Source: Chromera velia (Eukaryota > Sar > Chromeraceae). Taken from it: DNA of 27,500 nucleotides. The notes beneath the pieces were generated by a model. The model did no database searches and was not told the origin of the DNA. It saw nothing but the letters and a program-made list of their open reading frames with translations. Shown one piece after another: positions 9,212 through 19,719 of the stretch. Every line of letters starts with the position of its first letter. Position 1 is the stretch's first letter. The stretch spans positions 32,905 to 60,404 of the forward strand of contig JAHBMJ010005911.1 in assembly GCA_018398765.1 (NCBI GenBank), in the 5' to 3' direction. The position numbers were made by a program, and so were the translations under genes.

Positions 9212-9446
9212 TCAGGCTGGCAGCTTGCGTCTGGTGGCTTGCGCAATTCTACAGAGTGCAGGATTTGTTGTGATAGTTAGGGACACAATGCGCTTAACCC
9301 TCCCCCCCTCCCATTTGGTTCCACGCCCCCTTCCCTCCTTCGTCTCGCAAGATCCGCTCGGCAGGGAAGCTGAAAAAGTGTCACCATCATGTCCCAGCTG
9401 AACTCTCAAATCATATGCAGCATCTGCGACGTCTACAAGCCAAACC
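9212..9446 (-). CDS. Weak candidate exon, strand uncertain
   Basis: The minus strand carries an open frame reading VWLVDVADAAYDLRVQLGHD, then GDTFSASLPSGSCETKE, and ending LCRIAQATRRKLPA with TGA at 9212. Upstream it opens after a TGA near 9450. An acceptor-like GGCTTGTAG would start it at 9431. The opposite strand has a short ATG frame (9390-9524) with Cys residues (IICSICDVYKPNLFSSLCS). I cannot choose between them, and neither is recognised. Confidence 0.22.
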
Positions 9447-9872
9447 TCTTTTCTTCACTGTGCAGCCCCAGCGCGTCCTCCCCATCTCATATTCATTCGA
9501 TGCAGCCAGTCTCGCTGTCCTGAAGCGCATGCATATTGTTTACTTAATTGCTTTGATTTCGTCACAAAATTCCGTCTAGCTCTGGGACCATTTCTGTCTA
9601 CATTCACTCATACTTTCTCCCTCCTTCTCTCCCTACATTTCTTTCCCTTAGATCATTTCATCAGACCCTGCATGCTTTCTTCCTCACCCGCTTTCTTTCT
9701 CTTTTCGCTTTTTCTTCCTTTGCTGTACACGACCACCACGCAGTTCTTTTTCCCTCATCCTCCTCTCTGATGCAAATTTGAATCCAGAAAGTGCCCTTTC
9801 TCTCTCCGCAGCACAAAAGCCGCTTCCTTGCTTACTTGCTTTGTCAACGTCCGTGTGTATGTATGTGTGTGC

Positions 9873-9918
<46 letters not shown>

Positions 9919-10462
9919 ATGTGAGTGTGAGAGAAAGAGATCTGCTCTTCTGTGCAAAGTTCGTCCTGTTTCCCGATGCCTCTGCGTGAACGTTCAACAA
10001 ATCACTGAAGACTGCGAGCACGCAACCGACGCACGCAAACTATGAAGGCCACGAGGGAGTGCGTAAGAGTGAGGAGGAGGAAAAAAGGAAAGACGGACAA
10101 TGTCGGGAGAAAGCGAACGGCCACACACTGTAGGGCTAACTACATGTTGCCCTGCGCTCTGTGATGGTTTGCACACATACAGCTGCTTTGAAGGTGCGAG
10201 CATAAAGGAGAGAAATTCTTTACCCCCCAAAGGTGTTTCCTTTTCTATTAATAACATGCGCTGCGCCTTCTTCTTTTAACTTCTCCTTTCCAAAATTTTG
10301 CTTGCCAAGATGCAAGCGCACTGAAGTCGTAACATAATTTCATAAAATGTACGACAGGCTCCTTTCAGCCCCCTTTCTTGCTTTCTTTCCTCCTGATTGC
10401 ACTAGAGGTCGTGTCGCGTCTGCAAGCATGCATTCAAACAACGCGGTGGAGCTAGCTAAGGG
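9447..10462. other. Intergenic, 3' flank of the large minus-strand gene
   Basis: Pyrimidine-rich DNA (9590-9770), a GT microsatellite (9865-9911) and unremarkable sequence. The 3' UTR of the gene ending at 10463 should lie in the right part. I see no clear poly(A) signal and no coding-like frame that would extend that protein. Confidence 0.5.
9865..9911. repeat. (GT)n microsatellite
   Basis: About 46 bases of GT with a few GC interruptions at the left edge. The Cys/Val and His/Thr frames across it are artefacts. Confidence 0.9.
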
Positions 10463-11122
10463 TCAGGGGGCGACGACTCCTTTCCGCGCCTGGATGACTG
10501 CAATCGTGTGGGGGTTGAAGCTCTTCGTGCCACTCTGCAATTAAGCAGATACAGGGAGATAGACGTGCATGTGCGTCTGTGCATGTGTGAATGCAGAATG
10601 CCAGTGTGAAAACGAGTATATGGACATGCAGCATGAGAAGGCTTGAGGGTATGCATGTGCAAAAAGCCTGCCGTATTAATTGTACTCTGCATTTACTCAA
10701 ATTCTCACGTGCAAAACGCCCCTGTAGCTTTGCCAAGTTCCACACACATCTCTCTGCACCGGCTCCTTCCAACTAGGCAGACAGACAGACTGACCATATC
10801 AAAGTCGTCTCCTTCGTCGTCAGGCTCCTCCCACCCGAACAGGTGTTGAATCCATGTGCGTTTCTGCACCACCTGTTCCGACAAGAGCAGCTTCAGTTCC
10901 TTGTGAGCCTTCGCCCACCGGCGCAAAGCTCTCCACTCCTCTGCCCGCATGCCTTCCAGCGTGTCTTTCACAATCAGTAAATGCCTGCAGGCACGTGGGC
11001 GGATGACAGAATTGAACCGCTCATTTGAGAGGGAAAAACAGTCGAAACAAAAGTACGGCGAAAAAAAGAAAAAGTGCTGAAGTACCAGAGAGATGTGGAA
11101 AAAGGAGAAGGAGACAGACAGA

Positions 11123-11192
<70 letters not shown>

Positions 11193-14100
11193 TGGACGGC
11201 CAACCCACGTACCACACGTTGGAAGCCTCGTCTGACGAGAGATGAGGGGGGAGGACTCGACAGTCCGGAGACAGTCTTCGAATGGCTTCCCCGACTCTTT
11301 TACCTCCTTCGGCACTCCTGCAATCATCGCGATCGAGGGATTGATTGAGCAAGAGGGGAATGAGATGGAGATAGAGAAGTAAGCCCTGCAGCTTGAACGA
11401 CAGAAAACAAAGAGAAAGGGGGGCGAACTGAATGGACGAGAGAAAAGTCGGAGGGTGGAAACTGGGAGGCTGCTGTGCCATAGATGGTCATCAAGCGAGT
11501 AGACTCCTTTTGGTTATATTTTGCCCTTTTGCAAGTTTCAGAGTCTGGCAGACACAAGCACGAACACAAACACTTTTCCTCTCAGACAGACCATGTGACG
11601 TCTTTTTTGTTTTTCCTTTCTTTTTTTTTTACACAAACAAATAGATAGATAGATAGATAGATAGATGGACGGACGGACTCATAGATAGACAGCGGGATAG
11701 GCAGAGCGATCCGAAGAAAAATAGTAGAACAGTTTCTGTTTTCTGTTTCTTTTCACATGGATAGACACGCAGAAAGAGAAAGAATGGGCAGAAAAAGAAG
11801 ACAAACAGATGTTACAAGCCGCGCACCATATAATCACACACCCCATGTACACCCACCTGAGGATCGCTCCTACTGCTTCCTTTGCAGGTGGAAGTCTGGA
11901 CAGAATCAGGCGCCTGTACAGGATGTAGCAGGTGACCCTCTCGAGAATCATCACCAATGCCAAGACAACCATGAAGAACCACAGGCTTGCCCTGCAGCAA
12001 AGCAAACCGGCAGGAAGAATGAGAGATCCTCCACTGTCTATTCAAAACTACAGATACATGTTCAAGCATTCAGAATGCAGAAAGACGGACTCCTCCTACC
12101 AAGGACACTCAGAACATTGTAGAACGATACCCTGCATGGGTCGTAAACCCGGGGTGTCACACACTTGCAAGCAGAGAGAGAAGCGTCGGACGTTCGGATC
12201 GGATAGGACTGGATCGATAGACGCTCGGGTATAACTCCCTTCCCCCCCCTCCTTTTCTCTCTCCATCCCTCTATGCAGAATAGAATTAATGACTGACTCC
12301 AGGGTCTCATTCCAGGAGACCGGGGTTGCCCTGATGAAGAAGACGGGACTTTCATTCCCTATTGTGTCGTCTCCCGGGTTCCAATTCCCCATCGACTTCA
12401 TTGCAGTCAGAGAGTCCATTGCGACAATCGTCGTGCCTACTGCCATTGCGGCCCCCACTCGGACGGTCTCTGTGCCAATTCGCATTTCCCCCTCGTGCCT
12501 GCCCTCAGGGTGATACCGGGCATGCTGCAGTACTGTCTCGAAACTTCTGGGCGGTTTGGGAAAACCGTCTACTGAGATGGACCACCACCCGTCTTCGACT
12601 TGCTTTGTTACATTTGGGAAGGGAAAGACAGCCGGGGAGCTCCAGAAATCTGTCCGGAAGGACTGAAAGTTAGGGAACGTCTTCTCAGGATATCCTGCTG
12701 TTCGAGACATTGACACAGAAAACAGTGGAACTGCGCTCATCCCATTCAACCCCACGCCCCCTGAGTATCCCCCTCCTAGTGCCTTCAAAGTCGTGTCTGC
12801 AAGACCCTGTTTCCCGTTAATGAGCCCCACAGCAATGAGCACTGCAGAGGGGTCATCCGTCCAAGCATCACCTGTATCGAAAACAGGAACACCAACGATA
12901 CGCGCATACACCAGAGGGTCTCTCAAACACTCAACGACAGGATTTAGAGGCCGAAGCCCCTCACGACTCCCCCATTTTCTGAGAATTGCCAACTCAGACG
13001 TGTCATCATTGTACACGGGGGTTAATGCAAGAAAATCTCCCATCGCTAGTGCCTCCACTCTTTCCACCTGTCTTCTGGATAACCGCACGGCATCTACCAC
13101 CGTACCAAGGCTCCACGTAGAAGCGTAAATCCCTCCTATTGCATCCGGGACTGCAATGATCTCATACGTTGTTGAATCGACAAACGCCAACAACTCCAGC
13201 TTGTCGACTTCCATGACCCTGCCCAACCACTTGACCACCCTCAAATACGACGCATCGGTCCACCGTGCACTAGAAGAAAGAGCCGGTACAGCTCGGAAGT
13301 CTGCATTCCGACCCGCCTCTCTGAGATGTAGTCCTGTGGCACGGTTCGCGCGTTCAAGAGGCAGCAGCGCGGCCTGACTTCCTGCCCGGGCAGAGAACGA
13401 CATTAAATCGGCTCCAAGAGAGTTGCTAAAGTTGAAGTCGGCAACAAAGGCCAGGCAGGCGAAAATGAGGGTGGAGATCGCCACGAGGATTATGCGGGTT
13501 TGACTGATGGGTTTCCATGAAAGCACAGTTTGTAAAATTTGTTTCCGACTGTTCGTTTCAATTTCGGCATTACTCTCGTTAGCATCAGAAGCCAACGTCC
13601 AATCCCCATCACTTCGGTCGGTTTGTCTGCTCGCTACTCTCAAGTCTTCTTTCGTTCTCACCCCCACCCCTCTGTCTTTCGATCGGGAGAAATTCAAAAA
13701 ATCTCGCAAGGATCGGCCCTGCCCCGGTGGAAGGGTTCTTCGTTGCGGGTCTGGGGACCTTCCGTGTTCCGGTGATCCTTGACAGGAGGACCGCCGATCG
13801 AGGGATCGAACAGACGATCCTTGGGGAATCTTCAGGACTTTTTTGAATGCACGACTGATACGGCAAAGCGGGAGGAGGATCGCGAGGGCCAACGCGAGGG
13901 TGACAATCAGATTCAACCCGATGGCAGACCACCACAAGACTGCGAAAATGGCCAAAATCAACAACACCTTTTCATCCCGTAAGGGCATGCCATAGGTCAA
14001 AATCGCGGGTGCCGTCAACTCTCCCTGGAATGAGCCATCATTCTCAAACGGCACCCCTGCGACCATCACGGGGGAGGGACGCTTCGCTACGTACACCCAA

Positions 14101-15363
14101 CTGGCCTTCTCGTTACCAAAAGTTCCAAACGCCTTTGTAAAATCACTCGAAGGCCGCACGTTGGCTGCTGCGTCTGTTGCCGATTCCTCCAATACTAGGC
14201 TCATTGCCGTCTTCACCTTGTTACGCACGTACAATTCTGTGACCGGTCGGGGCTTGGAGGAGACGCCATATTCGTGAAACGAAATCTGCGAATCGAAACA
14301 ATACATACATGCCAATCATTTCTGGTACATGTGTACACACAACATATATGCGGCTCGGCAATCCAATCAGTCAGTCAATCAAGCCATCTGATCCAAAAAA
14401 GAGACTTCCCTTCCAAATATTCCCGAACAACTGCCTTTGTATAGTCAACATCTCAAATCTCCCGTTCCGCGGACACAAAGCCATTAGCCGGCAAGATCTA
14501 TGCTTGGTTGCACTCACCAGTGCCTGAACAAGAAGAAAAGGCAGCATGCCAGTCACACGTACTCTCGTCTAAAGAAAAAAAAACTGACGGACTCTCGCCA
14601 GACCCTCCCCAAGGAGTCCCGCTACAGGTCCCACTGCGTGTCCCTTCCCGTCAACGATGTCTCCCCCCACGAGCATGCCGGCCAGCTCTCTGCTCCCATC
14701 CGATGCCACCGCAGCACCTCTCACTGGCACAACGACCCACTGGATCAGGGCGGCGTCGTTGGTCTCGATCGGGTGAAGCTCTGAGAGTGGAATGTCTGCC
14801 GAGACGCGAGTCAGAAAGACGGAAGGATTCTGCAGCCACGGAGGGAGGGAGGCAGGTGCGAAGTTGCAAGATCTTCATAATAGCATTCCCTCTCTCTGTT
14901 TCTCTCTCTCTCACACACACATACACTCCGAGAGAGAGAAAGAAAGAAAGAGAGAGAGAGAGAGAGTGCCTCACAGTGTCATCTGATGAGGCGGAGAACC
15001 TCGATGAAATGAAGTAAAAAGCGGACGGACAGACAGACTGATTGAGAGGGAGTTAGACAGACAGAGAAACGCAGAGCAATTGTTTCCCAGCCTCAGAGTG
15101 TTCATGTGCTGACCTCTTTCTGATAGTCTCCGTACAAGAGCACGGAGGTCGCACGTACGGGACCTACTTCCGCCTTCAGAATGCCCAGAGACACGAGGCC
15201 GCTGCACAGCAGAAGACACAAATTGTTGGAGAGAATAAACGGCACAAAAAAGGGTGTAAGTGGGGAAGTTCAATGGAGGTAGAATTACAAGCAGTCTCTC
15301 TCTCTCTTTCCTCTGCATTTTCATCCTTTCATCTCTCTCAATACCCGGTCGCTCTCGCTCTCG

Positions 15364-15439
<76 letters not shown>

Positions 15440-16569
15440 GTGTGTGTGTGTATGTATAAGTACATATGTGTGCGCCAACTGACTCTGGGTCAAAGTTCAT
15501 CCCCACGTTTCCTCCATTGGCGTTTGCGAAGATGTTTCTGTTGAGGTCCACAAGGGTGAAGAACTCAGCCTCTCTCGCTGCCGAGGCCCCGGCAAGGAGG
15601 GCGGCTGCGGTGGTGCAGGCGGAGGAGGAAGATCCCCGGGCGAGACATTCCGAGATTGAGTACTCCTCAGAGAGGACCTCCAGACTTGCCTGCAACTGCT
15701 CGGCTCTTGCATCTGCATCAAGCCAGGAAGATAGCAAGAAAACGGAAGAATGGACGCAAAGAGAAAGAGAAACGGGGCTGTATTTCATTTGTAAGATCAA
15801 CACACGACTGAACGAGAACATTTTGAGTCAGTCGGTGTGCCATTGTTTCTAACATGCAGTCTGTCTGTCTGCCTGTCTGTCTGCCTGTCTGCCTGTCTGT
15901 CTGTCTGTCTGTCTTTCTGTCTGTCTGCTGAACAATCAAGCGGTTACTTGGCCAGGCAGTGCGTCAGGCAGACAGGTCGGCAAGCATGCATACAAATGCT
16001 CACTGACCGTAGGCGTCTTCGAGTAGATGCAGAGAGCGTTTTGCCTCATAGATGTTGTTTTCTGTCGCGCCATCGAGCACTGTGATCTGTCCGATTGTTG
16101 CGAGACCAAGAACCACAGCCTGACAGGCGAGAATCGTACAGAGAAATTTTGATGTAATGCTCATGCGCTTACAGCAACCAGCTGAGACATCGAGGCACCC
16201 TCCTCTTCGTCTCCCGCCCGTGTGCGCTGGAGGAGGGGCAAAGCGAATCTTCTGCACTGTGAAGGAGCCGTCATCGTCGAGCAGAAGGCTCAAGCCTGGT
16301 TGTTCGAAGATTTCAGGTGCAAGACACGGATGCGAAATGTCGGGTAGTTTGGTTCTCTCCGGATTTGCATCCATGGGATTTGCCTCTGCGGTCATGTCGA
16401 CCGAAATTCGGATGCTGTTCTTTCTTTCAAATCGGTTTTCGAGACCCTCATGATCACCTAATGATGTAGGTAACCACACAGCAGCCTTCTCCTTCATCCC
16501 CTGTGATTCCCCTTGTGGTTCCGCACCCTCATTGCCCGAAAGCACGTTCGAGAAGTCGTCTGGCTCCAT
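10463..16569 (-). CDS. Tandem Cache/PDC-like double-sensor membrane protein (10 exons, about 1,203 aa)
   Basis: The exons, in coding order, are 16569-16008, 15712-15484, 15201-15114, 14829-14593, 14523-14518, 14285-12298, 11991-11857, 11317-11213, 10984-10795 and 10534-10463. All phases agree and the total is 3,612 nt. The start ATG follows an in-frame TAA 30 nt upstream. A cytosolic N-terminus (1-138) precedes TM1 (140-165). A first extracytosolic sensor follows, with LVDLNRNIFANANGG, NFDPDGLV and LVGGDIVDGK, a pattern typical of Cache/PDC ligand-binding domains. A hydrophobic block (about 480-515) and a polar loop lead to TM3 (about 637-656). A second, divergent sensor (AFVDSTTYEIIAVPDA...AVLIAVGLINGK) then ends at TM4 (1038-1060). 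The C-terminal tail has no kinase, cyclase or GGDEF motif and stops at TGA 10463. The likely role is sensing a small extracellular ligand and signalling through a partner; that is inference. Exon 5 (6 nt) and the ends of exons 1 and 6 are the least certain. Confidence 0.7.
10985..11212 (-). repeat. Intron 8 with compound (TGTC)n(CT)n(GT)n microsatellite
   Basis: In the sense (minus) direction the intron opens GTACGT and ends TGCCTGCAG. It contains a run of TGTC, then CT, then GT repeats. On the plus strand this is (CA)n at 11122-11140, (GA)n to 11172 and (GACA)n to about 11192. Glu/Arg-rich and Ser/Leu-rich open frames here are repeat artefacts. Confidence 0.85.
11641..11668. repeat. (GATA)n microsatellite in intron 7
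   Basis: About seven ATAG/GATA tetranucleotide units in the 539-nt intron between exons 7 and 8 of the membrane-protein gene, followed by GGAC units. Confidence 0.9.
14518..14523 (-). other. Candidate 6-nt microexon (exon 5)
   Basis: The sense sequence is TTTTCTTCTTGTTCAG|GCACTG|GTGAGTGC. That is a strong pyrimidine tract and acceptor, six bases, then a near-perfect donor. It adds Ala-Leu in phase 0 between exon 4 (...LGEGLAR) and exon 6 (ISFHEYG...). Skipping it also keeps the frame, so it could be optional or a chance pair of sites. Confidence 0.4.
14830..15113 (-). repeat. Intron 3 with CT, CA and GA microsatellites
   Basis: The intron runs from a GTCAGC donor to a GTGGCTGCAG acceptor. 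On the plus strand it contains (TC)n at 14891-14911, a short CA run, and (GA)n with AAAG interruptions at 14929-14966. No coding content. Confidence 0.85.
15202..15483 (-). repeat. Intron 2 with compound (CT)n(GT)n microsatellite
   Basis: The intron runs from a GTCAGT donor to a CTGCTGTGCAG acceptor. The plus strand carries CTCTCG units, then (CT)n to about 15400 and (GT)n to about 15450. In sense this is (CA)n followed by (GA)n, the same order as at 448-538. Confidence 0.85.
15858..15928. repeat. (CTGT/CTGC)n tetranucleotide repeat in intron 1
   Basis: About 17 tetranucleotide units, CTGT with interspersed CTGC and one CTTT, in the intron between exons 1 and 2. The Cys/Leu/Ser frame across it is an artefact. 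Confidence 0.9.
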
Positions 16570-17300
16570 CCTCTCCCTAGCTTCTGTTCTCTCTCTTTAC
16601 TCCTGCAATCTCTTCTTTGTCTCAGTCCCCTACAGACTTCGTTCCCAATGAGTCAAAGGATGGAAGTCGGGTCACGTCGCATGGGGGAGCCTTTGCATGC
16701 CCGTCTGACCTGCCCGCCTGTCCCAGTCTTGACAGGCCTGATGAATTGACTGAATGCTCTCGATTCTGAATGTTTGGCGGTTCGCTTTGCTGCTACGCGC
16801 GCTCTCCTTCTTTCGCTGTATAGGGGAGGTGAGTAGTGAGCATCCCCCGTTCTCCTTCCTGTACCAGAGCACCGTTCAAATTAACGTGAGAGAATACAAT
16901 ATATATATTAATATCGCTACAATACATGCATGCACGCCCGATAATCAAGAGAGGATTGAAACCAAAATTCGACCGATACGTGCAGACAGTTTGGGCCCAT
17001 GCACTTCGCGCCACGTTATGTGCCAGTGCCGGGGCCCCTATAGATATAGCCATATGCAGTCTGCGTGAACGCTGTCGATCAGTATTCGATCAGTGGCATT
17101 CATTCACTGCATGTACGTCATGCATGGGGCGGGGCGATGGCGGGGCGGCATGGCGGGGCAGCAGTCACTCTGAGCAGTGCTGGGGTGCGACCAAGTCGAA
17201 ACTTGAGGTCTGTCTGGGATGCAGAGCAAGCTGTTATTCATGTGCACCAGAAGCTCCATCGTCAACCTTTATGTACTCTCTTAGATGACCTTCTTTAGCA
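16570..17300. promoter_or_regulatory. Shared divergent promoter region
   Basis: About 730 bp separates the start codons of two genes pointing away from each other (membrane protein to the left, Dnmt2 to the right). It contains a GC-box cluster (GGGGCGGGG and three related GGCGGGGC units, 17127-17160) and a TGCATGCA palindrome at 16925-16932. There is also a TGCATG near 17120 and a TA-rich stretch (ATATATATTAATAT, about 16900). TGCATGC-type sites are known ApiAP2 targets in apicomplexans; whether that applies here is inference. No coding frame is supported. Confidence 0.5.
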
Positions 17301-19169
17301 ATGAGTGTTGACGGAGATGAGGGCGGAGAAGCCGTCTCTGATTTTTCCTCCTGGCACAAGGACGCAAGGGACAAGTCTGCCCTGCATGTTGAACATTTCC
17401 GAAAGCTCCTGTCTGAATTGGAGGAATGGAGACGGATTCGGTCTGCAAAGGGGACGGATACCTCCACCGATGGTGGACGGGTTCACGGTGCCGGTCCCGG
17501 CGCTGAAGGAGGAATCGTGGTGTTAGAATTGTTTTGCGGTATTGGGGGAATGCGGTGTGGCATGGAGCGAGCAGGGCTCCGTGTAAAGAAATGCATCGCC
17601 GTTGACACCTCACCCCTTGCAGGATCCGTCTACTTGCATAATGTGTTAAGAGGAATCACAGAAAAGGAGGCGGGGGGAGGCGCTTCATCCTCCAGGAAAG
17701 GAGACGGGGAGACGGAGAAGGGGAGGGGGGAGTGTACCCCAACACAGCCAGAGACGCAAAGGCAAACAGATCACCAGTTTTGGGCCCGGAATGTAGAGAA
17801 GCTCAGTGCGTCCGAGCTAAATGCGGCGCGTGCCGATCTATGGACACTCTCCCCCCCTTGTCAGCCGTTCACAACCACCAAGGGTGCACAGAGAAGAGAC
17901 CAGGAAGACCTACGCTGCTCTGCGCTCACGCATCTCAGCTCTGTCTTGCCTTCTATCGAGCAGAAGCCGCGTTGGATTTTTCTCGAAAATGTGGGGGGAT
18001 TTCTGGGAAGTCGGGCGCTGTCTTCGTGGGAGGCCTCGCTTTCCTCCTGTGGGTATTCTTTCCAACGGTGGCTCCTGTGTCCCGCCGATTTTGGAATCCC
18101 CAACAAAAGACAACGGTTTTTTCATCTCGCAGAACGAAGCTCTAGGTTTTCTTTTTCTGTCTCTCCCCTTTCCTCTGTTCCACGCCCCAGTGCGTCCACA
18201 GCAACTGCCCGTGCAGTCACTGCCGTCGAAGGTGTCAGTGCAGGTGGCCTTGGCGAGCATGCCGTCGCAGTGGAACGGGGGATAGAGACAGAGCACAGCG
18301 CTGAAGGAGACGGCAGGGTGAACGTTCAGCAAACTCGCGAAAAGCCGTTGACTGCCAAGTCTCTATCCCTCTTTCTGGATGTCTCTGAATTGAACGAACG
18401 TCAGATCCCATCCCCCTGTTTGCGCAGTTTCCAAGAGAAGCAGGCAGACATTGCAAGAACAGGGGGTTGCTTCCCCTGCCCCCCCTGCACTCTCCGAGAG
18501 CTCCTCGGAGACTCTGTTCTGCTCCCCTGGTGTCATTCAAAGACGCCAGCGTCTTCCGGCACACAGCCTCGGGCAGAGGGGGGAAGTTCCAGCGAGGTCG
18601 TGTCTCGAAGCCCTGGTCTTGTGACTCAGGCAGAGGCTTTGAGCCTGCTGCTCTCGGAGGAACAGATGGCAAAAGCATTTGCCAGAGGTCTGTCGTATGT
18701 GACTGGAGATACACCGATAACGTTCTGCTTCACGTCCGGATACGGAAAGGTCCTCCATAAAAGCTCCGGGTCTCTACTCATTCCTCGGAGTCCTCCCTCA
18801 TCGTCTTCCTCTTCGTCTCCTCCGACTGTTCAAGTTGAAGAAATGAACGAGGGGAGGCAGAAGATTGAAGAAGGAAAGCAGAGCGAAGAAAATGAATCCA
18901 AATACACGCAGGAGGAAGCGGGTACCGATGCAGAGAGAGAAAAGGCTAACGAGGAAGAGAGCAAGACAAGTAGTCCGCCCGCTTTTTTGCCCCGTTTTTT
19001 TTCTCCCGAAGAGCTTTTGCGCCTTTTCGCCTTCCCTGGGGGTTTTCATTTCCCTTTGGAGGACGGCTTGTCTCTCCGACACAAATGGAAATTGGTCGGG
19101 CAGTCAGTCAATGTCACGGTGGTCGCTGTGCTCCTCAAAATGCTGGTACGTCCAGGAACACATCTATAG
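17301..19169 (+). CDS. TRDMT1 (DNMT2): Dnmt2-type tRNA (cytosine-38-C5) methyltransferase, intronless, 622 aa
   Basis: By family, this enzyme transfers a methyl group from SAM to C38 of tRNA-Asp. It shows all core C5-methyltransferase motifs. Motif I is ELFCGIGG (76-83). Motif IV is SPPCQPFT (184-191), with catalytic Cys187. Motif VI is ENVGGF (229-234). Motif VIII is FGIPNKRQRFF (264-274). The Dnmt2-specific CFT signature is in CFTSGYGK (476-483). The C-terminal motifs are SPEELLRLFAFP (568-579) and LVGQSVNVTVVAVLL (598-612). Family members are usually near 390 residues. The excess here is a 70-residue leader, a low-complexity insert near 122-155, a long insert (280-440), and a Ser/Glu-rich insert (480-545) before the last motifs. 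The start ATG follows an in-frame TGA at 17286. The gene has no introns, unlike its neighbour, which could mean retroposition or simple intron loss. Confidence 0.93.
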   Translation: MSVDGDEGGEAVSDFSSWHKDARDKSALHVEHFRKLLSELEEWRRIRSAKGTDTSTDGGRVHGAGPGAEGGIVVLELFCGIGGMRCGMERAGLRVKKCIAVDTSPLAGSVYLHNVLRGITEKEAGGGASSSRKGDGETEKGRGECTPTQPETQRQTDHQFWARNVEKLSASELNAARADLWTLSPPCQPFTTTKGAQRRDQEDLRCSALTHLSSVLPSIEQKPRWIFLENVGGFLGSRALSSWEASLSSCGYSFQRWLLCPADFGIPNKRQRFFHLAERSSRFSFSVSPLSSVPRPSASTATARAVTAVEGVSAGGLGEHAVAVERGIETEHSAEGDGRVNVQQTREKPLTAKSLSLFLDVSELNERQIPSPCLRSFQEKQADIARTGGCFPCPPCTLRELLGDSVLLPWCHSKTPASSGTQPRAEGGSSSEVVSRSPGLVTQAEALSLLLSEEQMAKAFARGLSYVTGDTPITFCFTSGYGKVLHKSSGSLLIPRSPPSSSSSSSPPTVQVEEMNEGRQKIEEGKQSEENESKYTQEEAGTDAEREKANEEESKTSSPPAFLPRFFSPEELLRLFAFPGGFHFPLEDGLSLRHKWKLVGQSVNVTVVAVLLKMLVRPGTHL

Positions 19170-19719
19170 AGACATGTCTAGGCCAGTGGGCCATGAGTGC
19201 ATGATTCGCTTAACTTTACTCCAGACTCAAGTGTTTTATAATTTAAATTAAAATCATTTCCTCAATGATATGTGTACTGATCACTTTAGCAGTAGTAATC
19301 ATAACCGCACAGTGCGTTAGACAGTGTGTTACTACTAGTAGCTTGTGCAAGAGGCAGAGACCTTAGAAGTCGTGCGACAATTTGTACATGCAGACTATAC
19401 TAAGAATGCTAGACGTCACACACATTATCATCATACGCCATCGTCGTCTGCCTAGACTAGTAGCCTAGCCTTTGAGGCTTCCAACGTTTGGCAAGAGACA
19501 AGCTCGGCAGCCCTCCCCCAAAGGAGAAAGCACATGCAAAAACACGATAAATGACCCCCAGCAGCTTAAAAGGGGCTTGTCCTAAACTATGAGAAAATGT
19601 CGGCTTTAAACGCTGGTCTGTAGGATTAAAAGGTGGCCACGAGGAGCCAAGCTACCCGCCTTTTTCTATTCCATCTCTCTCTTTTTCTCTTTTTCTTTCT
19701 TCTCTTTACTTTGCCCCGA
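19170..19719. other. Intergenic, 3' flank of the Dnmt2 gene
   Basis: AT-rich sequence directly after the stop (TTTAAATTAAAATC near 19245) probably contains the transcript end. The rest has no coding-like frame and a pyrimidine-rich stretch at 19660-19710. Confidence 0.5.

Noticed and set aside
12096-12297. Extension of exon 6 of the membrane protein to the stop at 12096
   Set aside because: Ending at the GTCAGT donor (12297) joins in phase to a transmembrane exon (ASLWFFMVVLAL...), as expected after the second sensor. The read-through tail is unlike the rest of the protein. The alternative donor at 12102 is possible but adds about 65 poor residues.
17305-18760. Several alternative frames over the Dnmt2 gene on both strands
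   Set aside because: The main frame contains every Dnmt2 motif in order. The others are shadows of it.
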